Assembly (NCBI RefSeq): GCF_028128765.1
Contig: NZ_LBJG01000008.1
Span: forward strand, 1 to 64,000
Reading direction: 5' to 3'
Source of the DNA: Bradyrhizobium sp. CCBAU 51627
GTDB taxonomy: Bacteria; Pseudomonadota; Alphaproteobacteria; Rhizobiales; Xanthobacteraceae
DNA: 64,000 bases
Made by a program: the position numbers and the translations under genes
Shown here: positions 54,585 through 62,806 of the stretch, piece after piece
Layout of the letters: every line of letters begins with the position of its first letter
Numbering within the stretch: position 1 is the stretch's first letter
Notes under the pieces: model-generated
Databases searched by the model: none
What the model was told of the DNA's origin: nothing
What the model saw: only the letters and a program-made list of their open reading frames with translations

Positions 54585-56492
54585 ATGAACATCGAATCTC
54601 CACGCAAGCCCCTCGACCTCGCCTCGACCATCGCGGAGGCCGACATCCGCTGCCTGCTGATGGTGCTGGTCCACATGACCGGTGACGGACGCTGGCTCGA
54701 GCCGCCCTATCTGCCCAAGCGCGACATCCGCCTCATCCCCGATCCCGAGGCCGGCGTGCCTCACGAGATCCAGAACGAGATCCGCGCTGCGGCTGTCAGG
54801 CTGTTTGCCGAGGGCCCGCCGAAGCCGGCGATCGATATTCCCGGCGAAGAGCTGCTCCTGAAGATGATGCGGGCCTGCCTCGGCGAGAACGTCGCGCCTG
54901 AATATGCGCCGCTGATGCGCGAGGAGATGGGCTTTGTGCCGCGCGAGGCGCGCTGGACGAAGCGGCCGACCGACGAGAAGCTCGCGGAGCAACATGTTCT
55001 CATCGTCGGCGCCGGCGTCTGCGCCATCGCACTCGGCGTGGCGCTCGGTCATCTCGGCATCCCCTACACCATCGTCGAGAAGAACGCAGAACTCGGCGGC
55101 ACCTGGTGGATCAACCGCTATCCGGGCTGCGGCGTCGACACGCCGAACCACTCCTATTCCTACTCCTTTTCGGGTAACACATGGACGCGATATTTCTGCC
55201 AGCGCGAGGAGCTGCTTGATTATCTCCAAAAGGTCGCCGACGAATACGGCATCCGCAAGCATCTGCGCGTCAACACCGAGCTGACCGCGTCGCGCTGGGA
55301 CGAACGCAAGCGGCGCTGGATCTCGACGCTGAAGACGACGAACGGCGAAGAGACCTTCGAATCCACCGCGCTGGTCTCCGCCATCGGCCAGCTCAATGAT
55401 CCCTCCCGCGCGCACTTCAGGGGTGAAGAGGACTATAAAGGCACGATCCTGCATTCGGCTTTGTGGTCGGACGACATCAAGCTCGACGGCAAGCATGTCG
55501 CCGTGATCGGAACAGGCGCGACCTCGATGCAGTTGGTGCCTACAATCGCCGGCCGCGTCGCGTCGGTCGCGGTCTACCAGCGCAGCGCACAATGGGCGCG
55601 GCCGGTGAAGGGCTATGCCGATCCGATCAGCGAGGGCGCGCGCTGGCTGCTCGCGCATCTTCCGTTCTACGTGCAGTGGTACCGCTTCAACATGTTCTGG
55701 CGCTATGGCGACGGCCTGCTGCCGTTCCTGCGCAAGGATCCGGCCTGGCCTCATCCCGAGCGCGCCGTCAACAAGGGCAACGACCGGCATCGCCAGGAAC
55801 TGACCGACTTCATCCTGTCGGAGCTGAAGGACCGGCCCGACCTGATCGAAAAATGCGTGCCGACCTATCCGCCCTATGGCAAGCGCATTCTGCTCGACAA
55901 CAACTGGTTCAAGACGCTGACGCGGGACAACGTCGAGCTCGTCACCGACACGATCGATCATTTCGACCAAAGCGGCATCGTCACCGCTGACGGCACGCAC
56001 CGTCCCGCCGACATCATCGCGGTCGCCACAGGCTTCAAGGTGACGGAGATGGCGGCGCGTCTCAACATCAGTGGCCGCGACGGCCGGAATTTGCGCGAGG
56101 CCTGGGCCAACGACAATCCGACCGCGTTCCTCGGCCTTACCGTGCCGGATTTCCCCAACTTCTTCTGCATGCTCGGTCCGAACTCGGGCCCGGCCCATGG
56201 CGGCAGCGTCATCTTTCAGTCCGAATGCCAGAGCCGCTACATCTCCGCCTGCCTTGTCAGCATGATCGAACAGGACATCGCCGTCATCGACGTTCGCCCT
56301 GATGTGCTCGACGAGTACGTTCGCGAGGTCGATGCCGAGCACGAGGCCATGATCTGGACCCACAAGGGCATGAGCACCTATTATCGCAACGCCAGCGGCC
56401 GCGTGTTTTCGGCGATGCCGTGGCGGTTCGTGGATTACTGGCGCATGACGCATGATCCGGACATGCGGCAGTACAGGCTGACGAAGGCCTGA
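54585..56492 (+). CDS. Flavin-containing monooxygenase (Baeyer-Villiger type)
   Basis: A 635-residue class B flavoprotein monooxygenase. An N-terminal extension of about 130 residues precedes the FAD site (VLIVGAGVCAIALGVALGHLG), then GGTWWINRYPGCGVDTPNHSYSYSF. A Baeyer-Villiger-like fingerprint is YKGTILHSALW, with Tyr in place of the usual leading Phe. The NADPH site is VAVIGTGATSMQLVP. It should insert oxygen into a ketone or oxidise a heteroatom using NADPH and O2. The first position uncertain is the start, chosen at 54585 from the MNIES beginning; weak upstream sequence is open to 54348. Substrate unknown. Confidence 0.9.
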   Translation: MNIESPRKPLDLASTIAEADIRCLLMVLVHMTGDGRWLEPPYLPKRDIRLIPDPEAGVPHEIQNEIRAAAVRLFAEGPPKPAIDIPGEELLLKMMRACLGENVAPEYAPLMREEMGFVPREARWTKRPTDEKLAEQHVLIVGAGVCAIALGVALGHLGIPYTIVEKNAELGGTWWINRYPGCGVDTPNHSYSYSFSGNTWTRYFCQREELLDYLQKVADEYGIRKHLRVNTELTASRWDERKRRWISTLKTTNGEETFESTALVSAIGQLNDPSRAHFRGEEDYKGTILHSALWSDDIKLDGKHVAVIGTGATSMQLVPTIAGRVASVAVYQRSAQWARPVKGYADPISEGARWLLAHLPFYVQWYRFNMFWRYGDGLLPFLRKDPAWPHPERAVNKGNDRHRQELTDFILSELKDRPDLIEKCVPTYPPYGKRILLDNNWFKTLTRDNVELVTDTIDHFDQSGIVTADGTHRPADIIAVATGFKVTEMAARLNISGRDGRNLREAWANDNPTAFLGLTVPDFPNFFCMLGPNSGPAHGGSVIFQSECQSRYISACLVSMIEQDIAVIDVRPDVLDEYVREVDAEHEAMIWTHKGMSTYYRNASGRVFSAMPWRFVDYWRMTHDPDMRQYRLTKA

Positions 56493-56503
56493 CTCTCGCA
56501 CCT

Positions 56504-56583
56504 CGTCATTGCGAGCGCAACGAAGCAATCCTGAGTCTTTCCGCGGAGAAATTCTGGATCGCTTCGCTGCGCTCGCAATGACG
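56504..56583. repeat. Dispersed inverted repeat CGTCATTGCGAG...CTCGCAATGACG
   Basis: CGTCATTGCGAGCGCAACG and CGCTGCGCTCGCAATGACG are long inverse arms around a GAAGCAATC/GATCGCTTC core. It lies between convergent genes (monooxygenase and alanine dehydrogenase) and resembles a common Bradyrhizobium intergenic palindrome. Confidence 0.7.
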
Positions 56584-56589
56584 GCCTTA

Positions 56590-57705
56590 TCACGCCGCGA
56601 GCCCACTCCCGACCGGCGCGAACTCCATCCCGAGACTCTCGGCCACCGCCTTGTTGGTGATGCGGCCGCGATGCACGTTCAACCCGTTGCGCAAGTGAGC
56701 ATTTTCAAGCACGGCCGCAAATCCCTTGTTGGCGAGCATCAGGCCAAACGGCAGCGTCGCATTGTTCAGCGCCTGGCTTGACGTCACCGGCACCGCCCCC
56801 GGCATGTTGGCGACGCAATAGTGCACGACGCCATCGACCTCGTAGGTCGGCTCGGTATGCGTGGTCGCATGCGAGGTCTCGAAGCAGCCGCCCTGGTCGA
56901 TCGCGACGTCCACGAGCACCGCGCCCGGTCGCATCGATTTGAGCATCGCGCGGGTGACAAGCTTTGGCGCACTCGCGCCGGGCACCAGCACCGCGCCGAT
57001 CACGACGTCGGCGGCGAACGCCTCGTCCTCGACCGACTCGATGGTCGAGAAGCGCGTGCGCACGCGCCCGGCAAAGAGATCGTCAAGCTCGCGCAAGCGC
57101 GGAATTGAGCGGTCGATCACCGTGACTTCGGCACCGAGGCCCGCGGCCATGCGCGCGGCCTGCGTTCCCACGACACCGCCGCCGAGAACGATGACGCGCG
57201 CCGGCTGCACGCCTGGGACGCCGCCGAGCAACAGCCCGCGACCGCCGGCCGTCCGCTTGAGCGCGGCGCCGGCGGCCTCGATGGCGAGGCGGCCGGCGAC
57301 TTCGCTCATCGGCGCAAGCAGGGGGAGGTGGCCGGCTGCGTCGGTGACGGTCTCATAAGCGATCGCAGTACAGCCGGAGGCCAGCAGGCCCTTGGCCTGA
57401 TCAGGATCCGGGGCGAGGTGGAGGAAGGTGAACAGGATCTGGTTTTCGCGGAGCTGGACCCATTCGCTCTTCTGCGGCTCCTTCACCTTCACGACCATAT
57501 CGGATTTGGCGAAAATATCGCGCGCGCTCGCGGCAATGGAAGCCCCTGCCCGCTGGTACACCTCATCGGAGGCCCCGATACCACTGCCGGCGCCGGTCTC
57601 GACCGTGACCTGATGCCCGGCTGCGACATATTCGCGGACAGCCCCCGGGGTGAGCCCGACACGATATTCCTGGACCTTGATCTCTTTGGGCACACCGATG
57701 CGCAT
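56590..57705 (-). CDS. ald: Alanine dehydrogenase
   Basis: A 371-residue protein, the exact usual length of Ald. It begins MRIGVPKEIKVQEYRVGLTP. The substrate residues lie in VVKVKEPQ (Lys) and FTFLHLAPD (His). The NAD fold carries VIVLGGGVVGTQAARMAAGLGAEVTVID. It interconverts L-alanine and pyruvate plus ammonia. A GAGGAG site lies six bases before the ATG. The divergent Lrp-type gene is its likely regulator. Confidence 0.96.
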   Translation of the reverse strand: MRIGVPKEIKVQEYRVGLTPGAVREYVAAGHQVTVETGAGSGIGASDEVYQRAGASIAASARDIFAKSDMVVKVKEPQKSEWVQLRENQILFTFLHLAPDPDQAKGLLASGCTAIAYETVTDAAGHLPLLAPMSEVAGRLAIEAAGAALKRTAGGRGLLLGGVPGVQPARVIVLGGGVVGTQAARMAAGLGAEVTVIDRSIPRLRELDDLFAGRVRTRFSTIESVEDEAFAADVVIGAVLVPGASAPKLVTRAMLKSMRPGAVLVDVAIDQGGCFETSHATTHTEPTYEVDGVVHYCVANMPGAVPVTSSQALNNATLPFGLMLANKGFAAVLENAHLRNGLNVHRGRITNKAVAESLGMEFAPVGSGLAA

Positions 57706-57812
57706 TCTCAGCTCCTCTTGATTCACCTCTGTGATCGTAGCGGCGCAGTCAGTTTGGTTTCGTGCAAATATCCGCTAGCCTTGGCCCTCCCGCGCCGGTT
57801 TCGGTCGCGGAA

Positions 57813-58319
57813 ATGCCATTTGACGCTGGAAACGAAACCTTGGCCCTCGACCGGAAAGATCTCGCCATTCTCGCGGAACTCACGACCAATGCGCGCGCCA
57901 GCCACGCCGAGCTCGCCAACAAGGTCGGCCTCTCCAGCACGGCCCTGGCGAGGCGGCAGAAGGCCCTAGAAGATGACGGCTACATTCAGGCCTACCAGGC
58001 CGCGCTCGACCTTACGCAGTTCGGCCTCACCACGACGGTGCTGGTCCGCATAGCGCTGGAAAGCCAGAGCGACGAGGCGCTGAAGGCATTCGAGGCCGAG
58101 GTGGTGAAGTGCCCCTCTGTCGTGCGCTGTTTCCTGATGTCGGGTACCGACGACTACATCCTGATCGTGCTCGCCCGCGACATCCAGGATTTCGAGCGCA
58201 TCCATCGCACCGAGCTGTCGCGCCTGCCGCGCGTGGCGCGCGTGCAGTCGAGCTTCGCGTTGCGCGAAGTGGTCAATCGCGCGGTGCCGACCGTGGTGTT
58301 CGGCGAGGCGAAGCGGTAG
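57813..58319 (+). CDS. Lrp/AsnC-family regulator
   Basis: A 168-residue regulator. The HTH (LDRKDLAILAELTTNARASHAELANKVGLSSTALARRQKALEDDGYI) is followed by the RAM effector domain (VVRCFLMSGTDDYILIVLARDIQDFERI). Lrp-type regulators divergent from ald usually activate it in response to alanine. A GTG at 57762 would add 17 residues; the ATG at 57813 is preferred. Confidence 0.92.
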   Translation: MPFDAGNETLALDRKDLAILAELTTNARASHAELANKVGLSSTALARRQKALEDDGYIQAYQAALDLTQFGLTTTVLVRIALESQSDEALKAFEAEVVKCPSVVRCFLMSGTDDYILIVLARDIQDFERIHRTELSRLPRVARVQSSFALREVVNRAVPTVVFGEAKR

Positions 58320-58399
58320 TCTAGTCGGCTGCGCCTCGAACCGAACTGTCAAGGCGCCGCCTCGCCGGCGGCCTCGGTCCGTCATCAAAGAAAGTTGAA

Positions 58400-58879
58400 T
58401 TGTGGTTTCAGCCCCTGATGGCGCAGAAGCCGCGCGTGAGCACGGCGGGCGGGCAGCTTTACGTCGCCTCCGCCAAGGAATTTCCGGTCTTGAGCACCAT
58501 GACCGGGACGGTGCTCAAGCTCAAACCCGGCGCAATGCACGAGCCCCATTGGCACACCGATGCCAACGAATGGCATTACGTGCTGAAGGGACGCACGCGC
58601 GTGACCCTGTTCCCATTCGACAAGAGGGTCGCGGTCGCCGAACTCTCGGCGGGCGAATGCGCCTACATCCCCGCCAATTGCGGACACTCCATCCAGAACA
58701 TCGATAAGGACGACGCTGAAGTGATCGGTGTGCTCGACAGCGGCAGCTACCACGAAAGCAGCCTCGGCGACTGGCTGGCGAAGGCGCCGCCGCACCTGCT
58801 CGCCAATAATTTCGGTGTCTCGGAAGCTTCGGTGGCGAATTTCGGGCGGAAACGGACGGTCATCGCCAGCGCAAGCTGA
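58400..58879 (+). CDS. Single-cupin protein like the C-terminal half of oxalate decarboxylase
   Basis: A 159-residue cupin. Metal-binding motif 1 is HEPHWHTDANEWHYVLKG (two His, one Glu) and motif 2 contains YIPANCGHSIQN (His). The order and the ending LGDWLAKAPPHLLANNF match the second cupin of two-domain oxalate decarboxylases, so half the usual protein is present. It may be a free-standing cupin or a truncated gene. The start is uncertain: TTG at 58400 or ATG at 58418; neither has a strong ribosome site. Confidence 0.75.
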   Translation: MWFQPLMAQKPRVSTAGGQLYVASAKEFPVLSTMTGTVLKLKPGAMHEPHWHTDANEWHYVLKGRTRVTLFPFDKRVAVAELSAGECAYIPANCGHSIQNIDKDDAEVIGVLDSGSYHESSLGDWLAKAPPHLLANNFGVSEASVANFGRKRTVIASAS

Positions 58880-58901
58880 TCGCTGCGTCAGACACGAAGA
58901 G

Positions 58902-58919
58902 CCGTCATAGAACTGTCAT
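58902..58919 (+). promoter_or_regulatory. Pho-box-like direct repeat
   Basis: CCGTCAT-AGAA-CTGTCAT: two 7-base repeats 11 bases apart, the second a perfect PhoB half-site and the first one mismatch away. It lies 46 bases before the decarboxylase start, a normal PhoB position. Confidence 0.5.
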
Positions 58920-58920
58920 C

Positions 58921-58954
58921 GAATGTGCAGAGACCTGTCCGTCTCTGCACATTC
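58921..58954. promoter_or_regulatory. Perfect 14-bp inverted repeat before the decarboxylase start
   Basis: GAATGTGCAGAGAC-N6-GTCTCTGCACATTC ends 11 bases before the ATG. There is no U-tract on either side. It could be an operator over the core promoter or an RNA hairpin covering the ribosome-binding region. Confidence 0.65.
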
Positions 58955-58965
58955 GGGACCTGCCC

Positions 58966-61323
58966 ATGGATTATTTCAAGCGCTTCAACTTTCTGTTCGC
59001 CGCACCTGTGTTCGACGCCGACGACCTCGAGGGCCTCCGCTTCAACCAGATCATCGAGGAGATCCAGCGCTCCGGCTTCGAGGTGGTGCGGGCCCGCAAG
59101 CTGGAGGACGCCGAGATCGCAGTGCAGACCGATGCCGCGATCGGCTGCATGGTGGTGGACTGGGGCAAGAAGGGGCTCGAGGGCAAGACCTCGGCGCTGA
59201 TCAATCTGATGCGCCGCCGGGGCCTCGACTTCCCGATCATCCTCTTGATCAGGCGCAAGCGCTTCGAAGACCTGCCGGTCGAGGTGCTCGACTTCATCGA
59301 TGGCTATGTCTTCCTGTCCGAGGAGACGCCGACTTTCATCGCCAAGAACCTGATCAGCCGGCTCAAGCAATATGCCGAAACGCTGAAGACACCGTTCTTC
59401 GGCGCGCTGGTCGATTACGCCGAGGAAGGCAACCAGCTCTGGACCTGTCCGGGCCACAATGGCGGTGTGTTCTACAACCGCAGCCCGATCGGCCGGGTCT
59501 TCGTCGAGCACCTCGGCGAATCCGTGTTCCGCGACGACCTCGACAATTCCGTGCTCGACCTCGGCGACCTCCTCACCCATGAGGGGCCCGCGCTGAAGGC
59601 ACAGAAGGAAGCCGCGGCGATCTTCGGCGCGGAGAAGACCTATTTCGTGCTCAACGGCACCTCGACCTCGAACAAGGTCGCGCTCGGCGCGCTCGTCACT
59701 GACGACGACCTCGTGCTGTTCGACCGCAACAATCATAAGGCCGCCCATCACGGTGCGTTGATGATCGGCGGCGGCATCCCGGTTTACGTCCCCACCATCC
59801 GCAACGCCTGGGGCCTGATCGGCCCGATGCGCTGGGACATGCTCGACGAGAGAAACTTGCGCGAAGCGATCCGCAATCACCCGCTGGTGACGGACATGGA
59901 CGCCTGGCGCAAGGAGCGGCCGTTCCGCGTCGCCGTGGTCGAGCAGTGCACCTATGACGGTACGATCCACAGTGCCGAGATGATCCTGAAGCGCATCGGC
60001 CATCTCTGCGAATACATCCTGTTCGACGAGGCCTGGGCCGGCTTCATGAAGTTCCACCCGCTCTATGCCGGCCGCTTCGCCATGGGACTCGCCAATCTGC
60101 CCCCGGAGGCGCCGGGCATCATCGCGACGCAGTCGACCCACAAGCAGCTCGCGAGCTTCTCGCAGGCCTCGCAGATCCACATCAGGGACCGCCATATCCG
60201 CGGTCAGAAGCGGCGCGTCGAGCATCGCCGCTTCAACGAGAGCTTCATGCAGCACGCCTCGACGTCTCCCTTCTATCCGCTGTTCGCGTCACTGGACGTC
60301 GGCGCGCAGATGATGAAGGGCCGCTCCGGCGAAGTGCTGTGGGACGACACGATCCGCCTCGGCATCGAGCTGCGCAAGAAGATCCGCGCGATGCGGCGGG
60401 AGTTCGAGGAGAAGGAGCAGAATCCGGACCGCCGCTGGTTCTTCGAGCCCTTCGTGCCCGACCGCGTCGCCATCCCCGACGTCAGCCGCCCCGGCGCCGC
60501 GCACAATGTCGCCTGGGAAACGCTGTCGACCGACGAGCTCGCCACCAATCCGTCGCTCTGGCAGCTCGGCCCCGACAGCAATTGGCACGGCTTCCCCGGC
60601 ATGGCCGAGGGCTTTGCCATGACCGATCCGAACAAGCTGACGCTGCTGACCCCCGGCTTCGATCGCGCCACCGGCGCCTATGCCGAGCACGGCATCCCCG
60701 CCCCTGTTGTCGCGCAATACTTACGCGAAAACCGTATCGTCCCCGAGAAAAACGACCTCAACTCCCTGCTCTTCCTGCTCACCCCCGGCGTCGAGGCCAG
60801 CAAGGCCGGCACACTGATCTCAGGCCTCGTCGCCTTCAAGAAGCTGCATGACGACAATGCGTTGCTGGCCGACGCCATCCCGGAATTCCACCAGCGGCGG
60901 CAGTCGCGCTACGCCGGCGTGCGCTTGCGCGACCTCTGCGGCGAGATGCACCGCTTCTTCCGCGCCGCCGATGTCAGCGCGCTCCAGGCGCGGCAATTCA
61001 TGCCCGAGCACATGCCCGAGATCGCGATGTCGCCGCGCGATGCCGCGCGCTACCTGTTCAAGAACGACGTCGATTATCTGCCGATCGAGGCGATCGCCGG
61101 CCGGATCGCCACCACGCCTTTCGTGGTCTATCCGCCAGGGATCGCCACCATCGTGCCCGGCGAGCGGCTGACGGAACGGGCCAAGCCCATGATCGATTAT
61201 CTCAAGATGTTCGAGACCTGTTTCAATACGTTCCCTGGCTTCGACGTCGAAATCCAGGGCGTCTACAAGGAGGTCGATGCGCGCGGCCGCATCGGGCTCT
61301 ATACCTATGTCGTTGCCGAGTAG
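58966..61323 (+). CDS. Orn/Lys/Arg decarboxylase (PLP fold type I)
   Basis: A 785-residue basic amino acid decarboxylase. An N-terminal wing/response-regulator-like domain (1-140) precedes the PLP domain with TCPGHNGGVFYNRSPIGR, LNGTSTSNKVAL, DRNNHKAAHHGA, FDEAWAGF and the PLP lysine Lys393 in QSTHKQLASFSQ. The C-terminal domain is intact. It would make putrescine, cadaverine or agmatine; the exact substrate is not decided by motif. The leader has a Pho-box-like repeat and a perfect hairpin. Confidence 0.93.
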   Translation: MDYFKRFNFLFAAPVFDADDLEGLRFNQIIEEIQRSGFEVVRARKLEDAEIAVQTDAAIGCMVVDWGKKGLEGKTSALINLMRRRGLDFPIILLIRRKRFEDLPVEVLDFIDGYVFLSEETPTFIAKNLISRLKQYAETLKTPFFGALVDYAEEGNQLWTCPGHNGGVFYNRSPIGRVFVEHLGESVFRDDLDNSVLDLGDLLTHEGPALKAQKEAAAIFGAEKTYFVLNGTSTSNKVALGALVTDDDLVLFDRNNHKAAHHGALMIGGGIPVYVPTIRNAWGLIGPMRWDMLDERNLREAIRNHPLVTDMDAWRKERPFRVAVVEQCTYDGTIHSAEMILKRIGHLCEYILFDEAWAGFMKFHPLYAGRFAMGLANLPPEAPGIIATQSTHKQLASFSQASQIHIRDRHIRGQKRRVEHRRFNESFMQHASTSPFYPLFASLDVGAQMMKGRSGEVLWDDTIRLGIELRKKIRAMRREFEEKEQNPDRRWFFEPFVPDRVAIPDVSRPGAAHNVAWETLSTDELATNPSLWQLGPDSNWHGFPGMAEGFAMTDPNKLTLLTPGFDRATGAYAEHGIPAPVVAQYLRENRIVPEKNDLNSLLFLLTPGVEASKAGTLISGLVAFKKLHDDNALLADAIPEFHQRRQSRYAGVRLRDLCGEMHRFFRAADVSALQARQFMPEHMPEIAMSPRDAARYLFKNDVDYLPIEAIAGRIATTPFVVYPPGIATIVPGERLTERAKPMIDYLKMFETCFNTFPGFDVEIQGVYKEVDARGRIGLYTYVVAE

Positions 61324-61329
61324 GTGCCG

Positions 61330-61908
61330 ATGAACGAAACAGCAATTGCGCGCACCGATGAAGAGCCGGTGCTGGTCCGCACCTCACGCGAGAGCGATAT
61401 CGAGGCCATGCTGGCGATCTACCGTCATCATGTCCGCAACGGCGTCCCCCGCGACGTCGTGGGAACCGGCGCACCCGACCCCGACGACTTACGCGACCGC
61501 CGCAAGAATTTGAAGCAAACCCGCCTGCCGCATCTGGTCGCGACCTGGCGCGGCGAGGTCGTCGGCTATGCCTATGCGGTGCTGTTTCGCAAGCGCCCGG
61601 CCTATCGCTATACGGCCAAACACTCGATCTACGTCCATCACGAGCACCTCGGCCGCGGCGTCGGGCGGCTGCTGCTCCAGGAGCTGATCGACGCCTGTGC
61701 GGCGGTCGGCTTCCGCCAGATGATCGGCTATATCGATGCCGACAACGCGCCGTCGCTGGCTTTGCACGAGAAGTTTGGATTTGCGCGCGTCGGCCTGCTC
61801 TGCGGCGTCGCCTATCGGCACGGCCGCTGGTCGGATACCGCCATGGTGCAACGTTCGCTCGGCGCCGGCGTCACCGCGCCGCCGCCTGTCACCGCACCGG
61901 GCCGATAA
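61330..61908 (+). CDS. GNAT-family N-acetyltransferase (phosphinothricin acetyltransferase-like)
   Basis: A 192-residue acetyltransferase. The pattern VRTSRESDIEAMLAIYRHHV at the N-terminus, YAYAVLFRKRPAYRYT, SIYVHHEHLGRGVGRLLLQELI with the acetyl-CoA loop, and ALHEKFGFARVGLL is that of the Pat/Bar group. It acetylates an amino group on a small molecule. It begins seven bases after the decarboxylase stop, so it could act on the polyamine product; this is only inferred from position. Confidence 0.9.
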   Translation: MNETAIARTDEEPVLVRTSRESDIEAMLAIYRHHVRNGVPRDVVGTGAPDPDDLRDRRKNLKQTRLPHLVATWRGEVVGYAYAVLFRKRPAYRYTAKHSIYVHHEHLGRGVGRLLLQELIDACAAVGFRQMIGYIDADNAPSLALHEKFGFARVGLLCGVAYRHGRWSDTAMVQRSLGAGVTAPPPVTAPGR

Positions 61909-61911
61909 ATT

Positions 61912-62124
61912 TCACGAAGGAAAGTCAGCCGGTCTGACGTGGATGCGATCGGCATGCAGGGACCAGTGATGCAACGCCTGATCCTCGCAGAATTTTGCTT
62001 TCGCCCGTTCCGTAGCCTCGTCCTCGTCGGCCGCGTCGATCTCAAGCGTGCCCTGGCAGACCTCGCACTGACGGCCGTACTCGCCAAGCACGTCCTTCAT
62101 GAACCTGACGACATAAGTTGACAT
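61912..62124 (-). CDS. Small conserved-looking protein with a CxxC motif
   Basis: A 70-residue acidic protein with CEVCQGTLEIDAADEDEATERAKAKFC in its centre. It has a good AGGAG site seven bases before the ATG. The CxxC plus a third Cys might bind a metal. No family name can be given. Confidence 0.7.
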   Translation of the reverse strand: MSTYVVRFMKDVLGEYGRQCEVCQGTLEIDAADEDEATERAKAKFCEDQALHHWSLHADRIHVRPADFPS

Positions 62125-62216
62125 GGGACTATCTCCTGCGCCGGCAGTACTCTAGCCCTATTTAGGCTGGATGAGGGAGGGAGATTTTGACGCGGATCAA
62201 GCCCTGCGAGGTTCCC

Positions 62217-62239
62217 GCGGCCCCCTCAGGGGGCCGCCT
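62217..62239. terminator. GC-rich terminator hairpin
   Basis: GCGGCCCCC-TCA-GGGGGCCGC is a perfect 9-bp stem adjoining the stop codon of the flagellar-like gene. On the plus strand it is followed by CTTTAT; on the minus strand there is no T-run. The tight placement suggests it ends the flagellar-like transcript. Confidence 0.6.
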
Positions 62240-62689
62240 TTATGTGGTTATGTCGAGAAGCGACTTTTCCGTCTCGGAGTAGGCCTGAATGACCTTCGCA
62301 TTGGCGATGAAGTTGTACTTTGCGGCCGCCAGCTGAACGAATTGGTCAGCGAGATCGACGTTCGGCGCCGCGACCAGGCCGTCCCGGTTCGCGAACGGAG
62401 CACTTGGGTCGGACTGTGCGGTGTAGCTCGGCGACACTGTCGACACGGTCCCAATCGTACCGCCTGGCGTCGGCCCGCTCGATTGGTCCACCTGATCGAC
62501 GCGCAAAGGCACATACGCGGAGGGAAAGGTCGGAGCAATCCTTGAGCTAGCCGCACTAGCCGATGAGCCCGATCCGTCCGACGCAGGCAGCGGGCCAGTC
62601 GTGCTGACATTGGCGATGTTGCTCGCGGCCACGCTCACGCGCAAGGTCGCCGCAGAAAGTCCTGACGTGGCAATCGAATATATGCTCAT
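62240..62689 (-). CDS. Flagellar basal-body rod (FlgC-like) protein, isolated
   Basis: A 149-residue protein. The N-terminus SIYSIATSGLSAATLRVSVAASNIANV is the rod/hook family signature, and the C-terminus VDLADQFVQLAAAKYNFIANAKVIQAYSETEKSLLD is the family coiled-coil end with its NP/N-V variant. The middle is Ser/Gly-rich and lacks the usual FlgC beta domain length. No other flagellar genes are near. ATG 62689 is chosen at the MSIYS motif. Confidence 0.85.
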   Translation of the reverse strand: MSIYSIATSGLSAATLRVSVAASNIANVSTTGPLPASDGSGSSASAASSRIAPTFPSAYVPLRVDQVDQSSGPTPGGTIGTVSTVSPSYTAQSDPSAPFANRDGLVAAPNVDLADQFVQLAAAKYNFIANAKVIQAYSETEKSLLDITT

Positions 62690-62806
62690 GGACGCTCGTC
62701 TACAGGACAAGTGATACGCGTCCACTCATGCCATCAATAGACTCCGCCGCTTTCTGTTTTCATCCTCGTAACCAACCATCCGAGCGCGATCGGACTTCGC
62801 GCTGAC

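Noticed and set aside
54507..56606. A 699-codon minus-strand frame
   Set aside because: It is the mirror of the Baeyer-Villiger-type monooxygenase, which carries clear FAD, NADPH and fingerprint motifs.
58921..58954. Reading the hairpin before the decarboxylase as a speF-type leader RNA
   Set aside because: The known alphaproteobacterial speF leader is longer and more complex; only a simple perfect dyad can be seen here.
58921..58954. Reading the same hairpin as a rho-independent terminator of the cupin gene
   Set aside because: No T-tract follows the stem on either strand.
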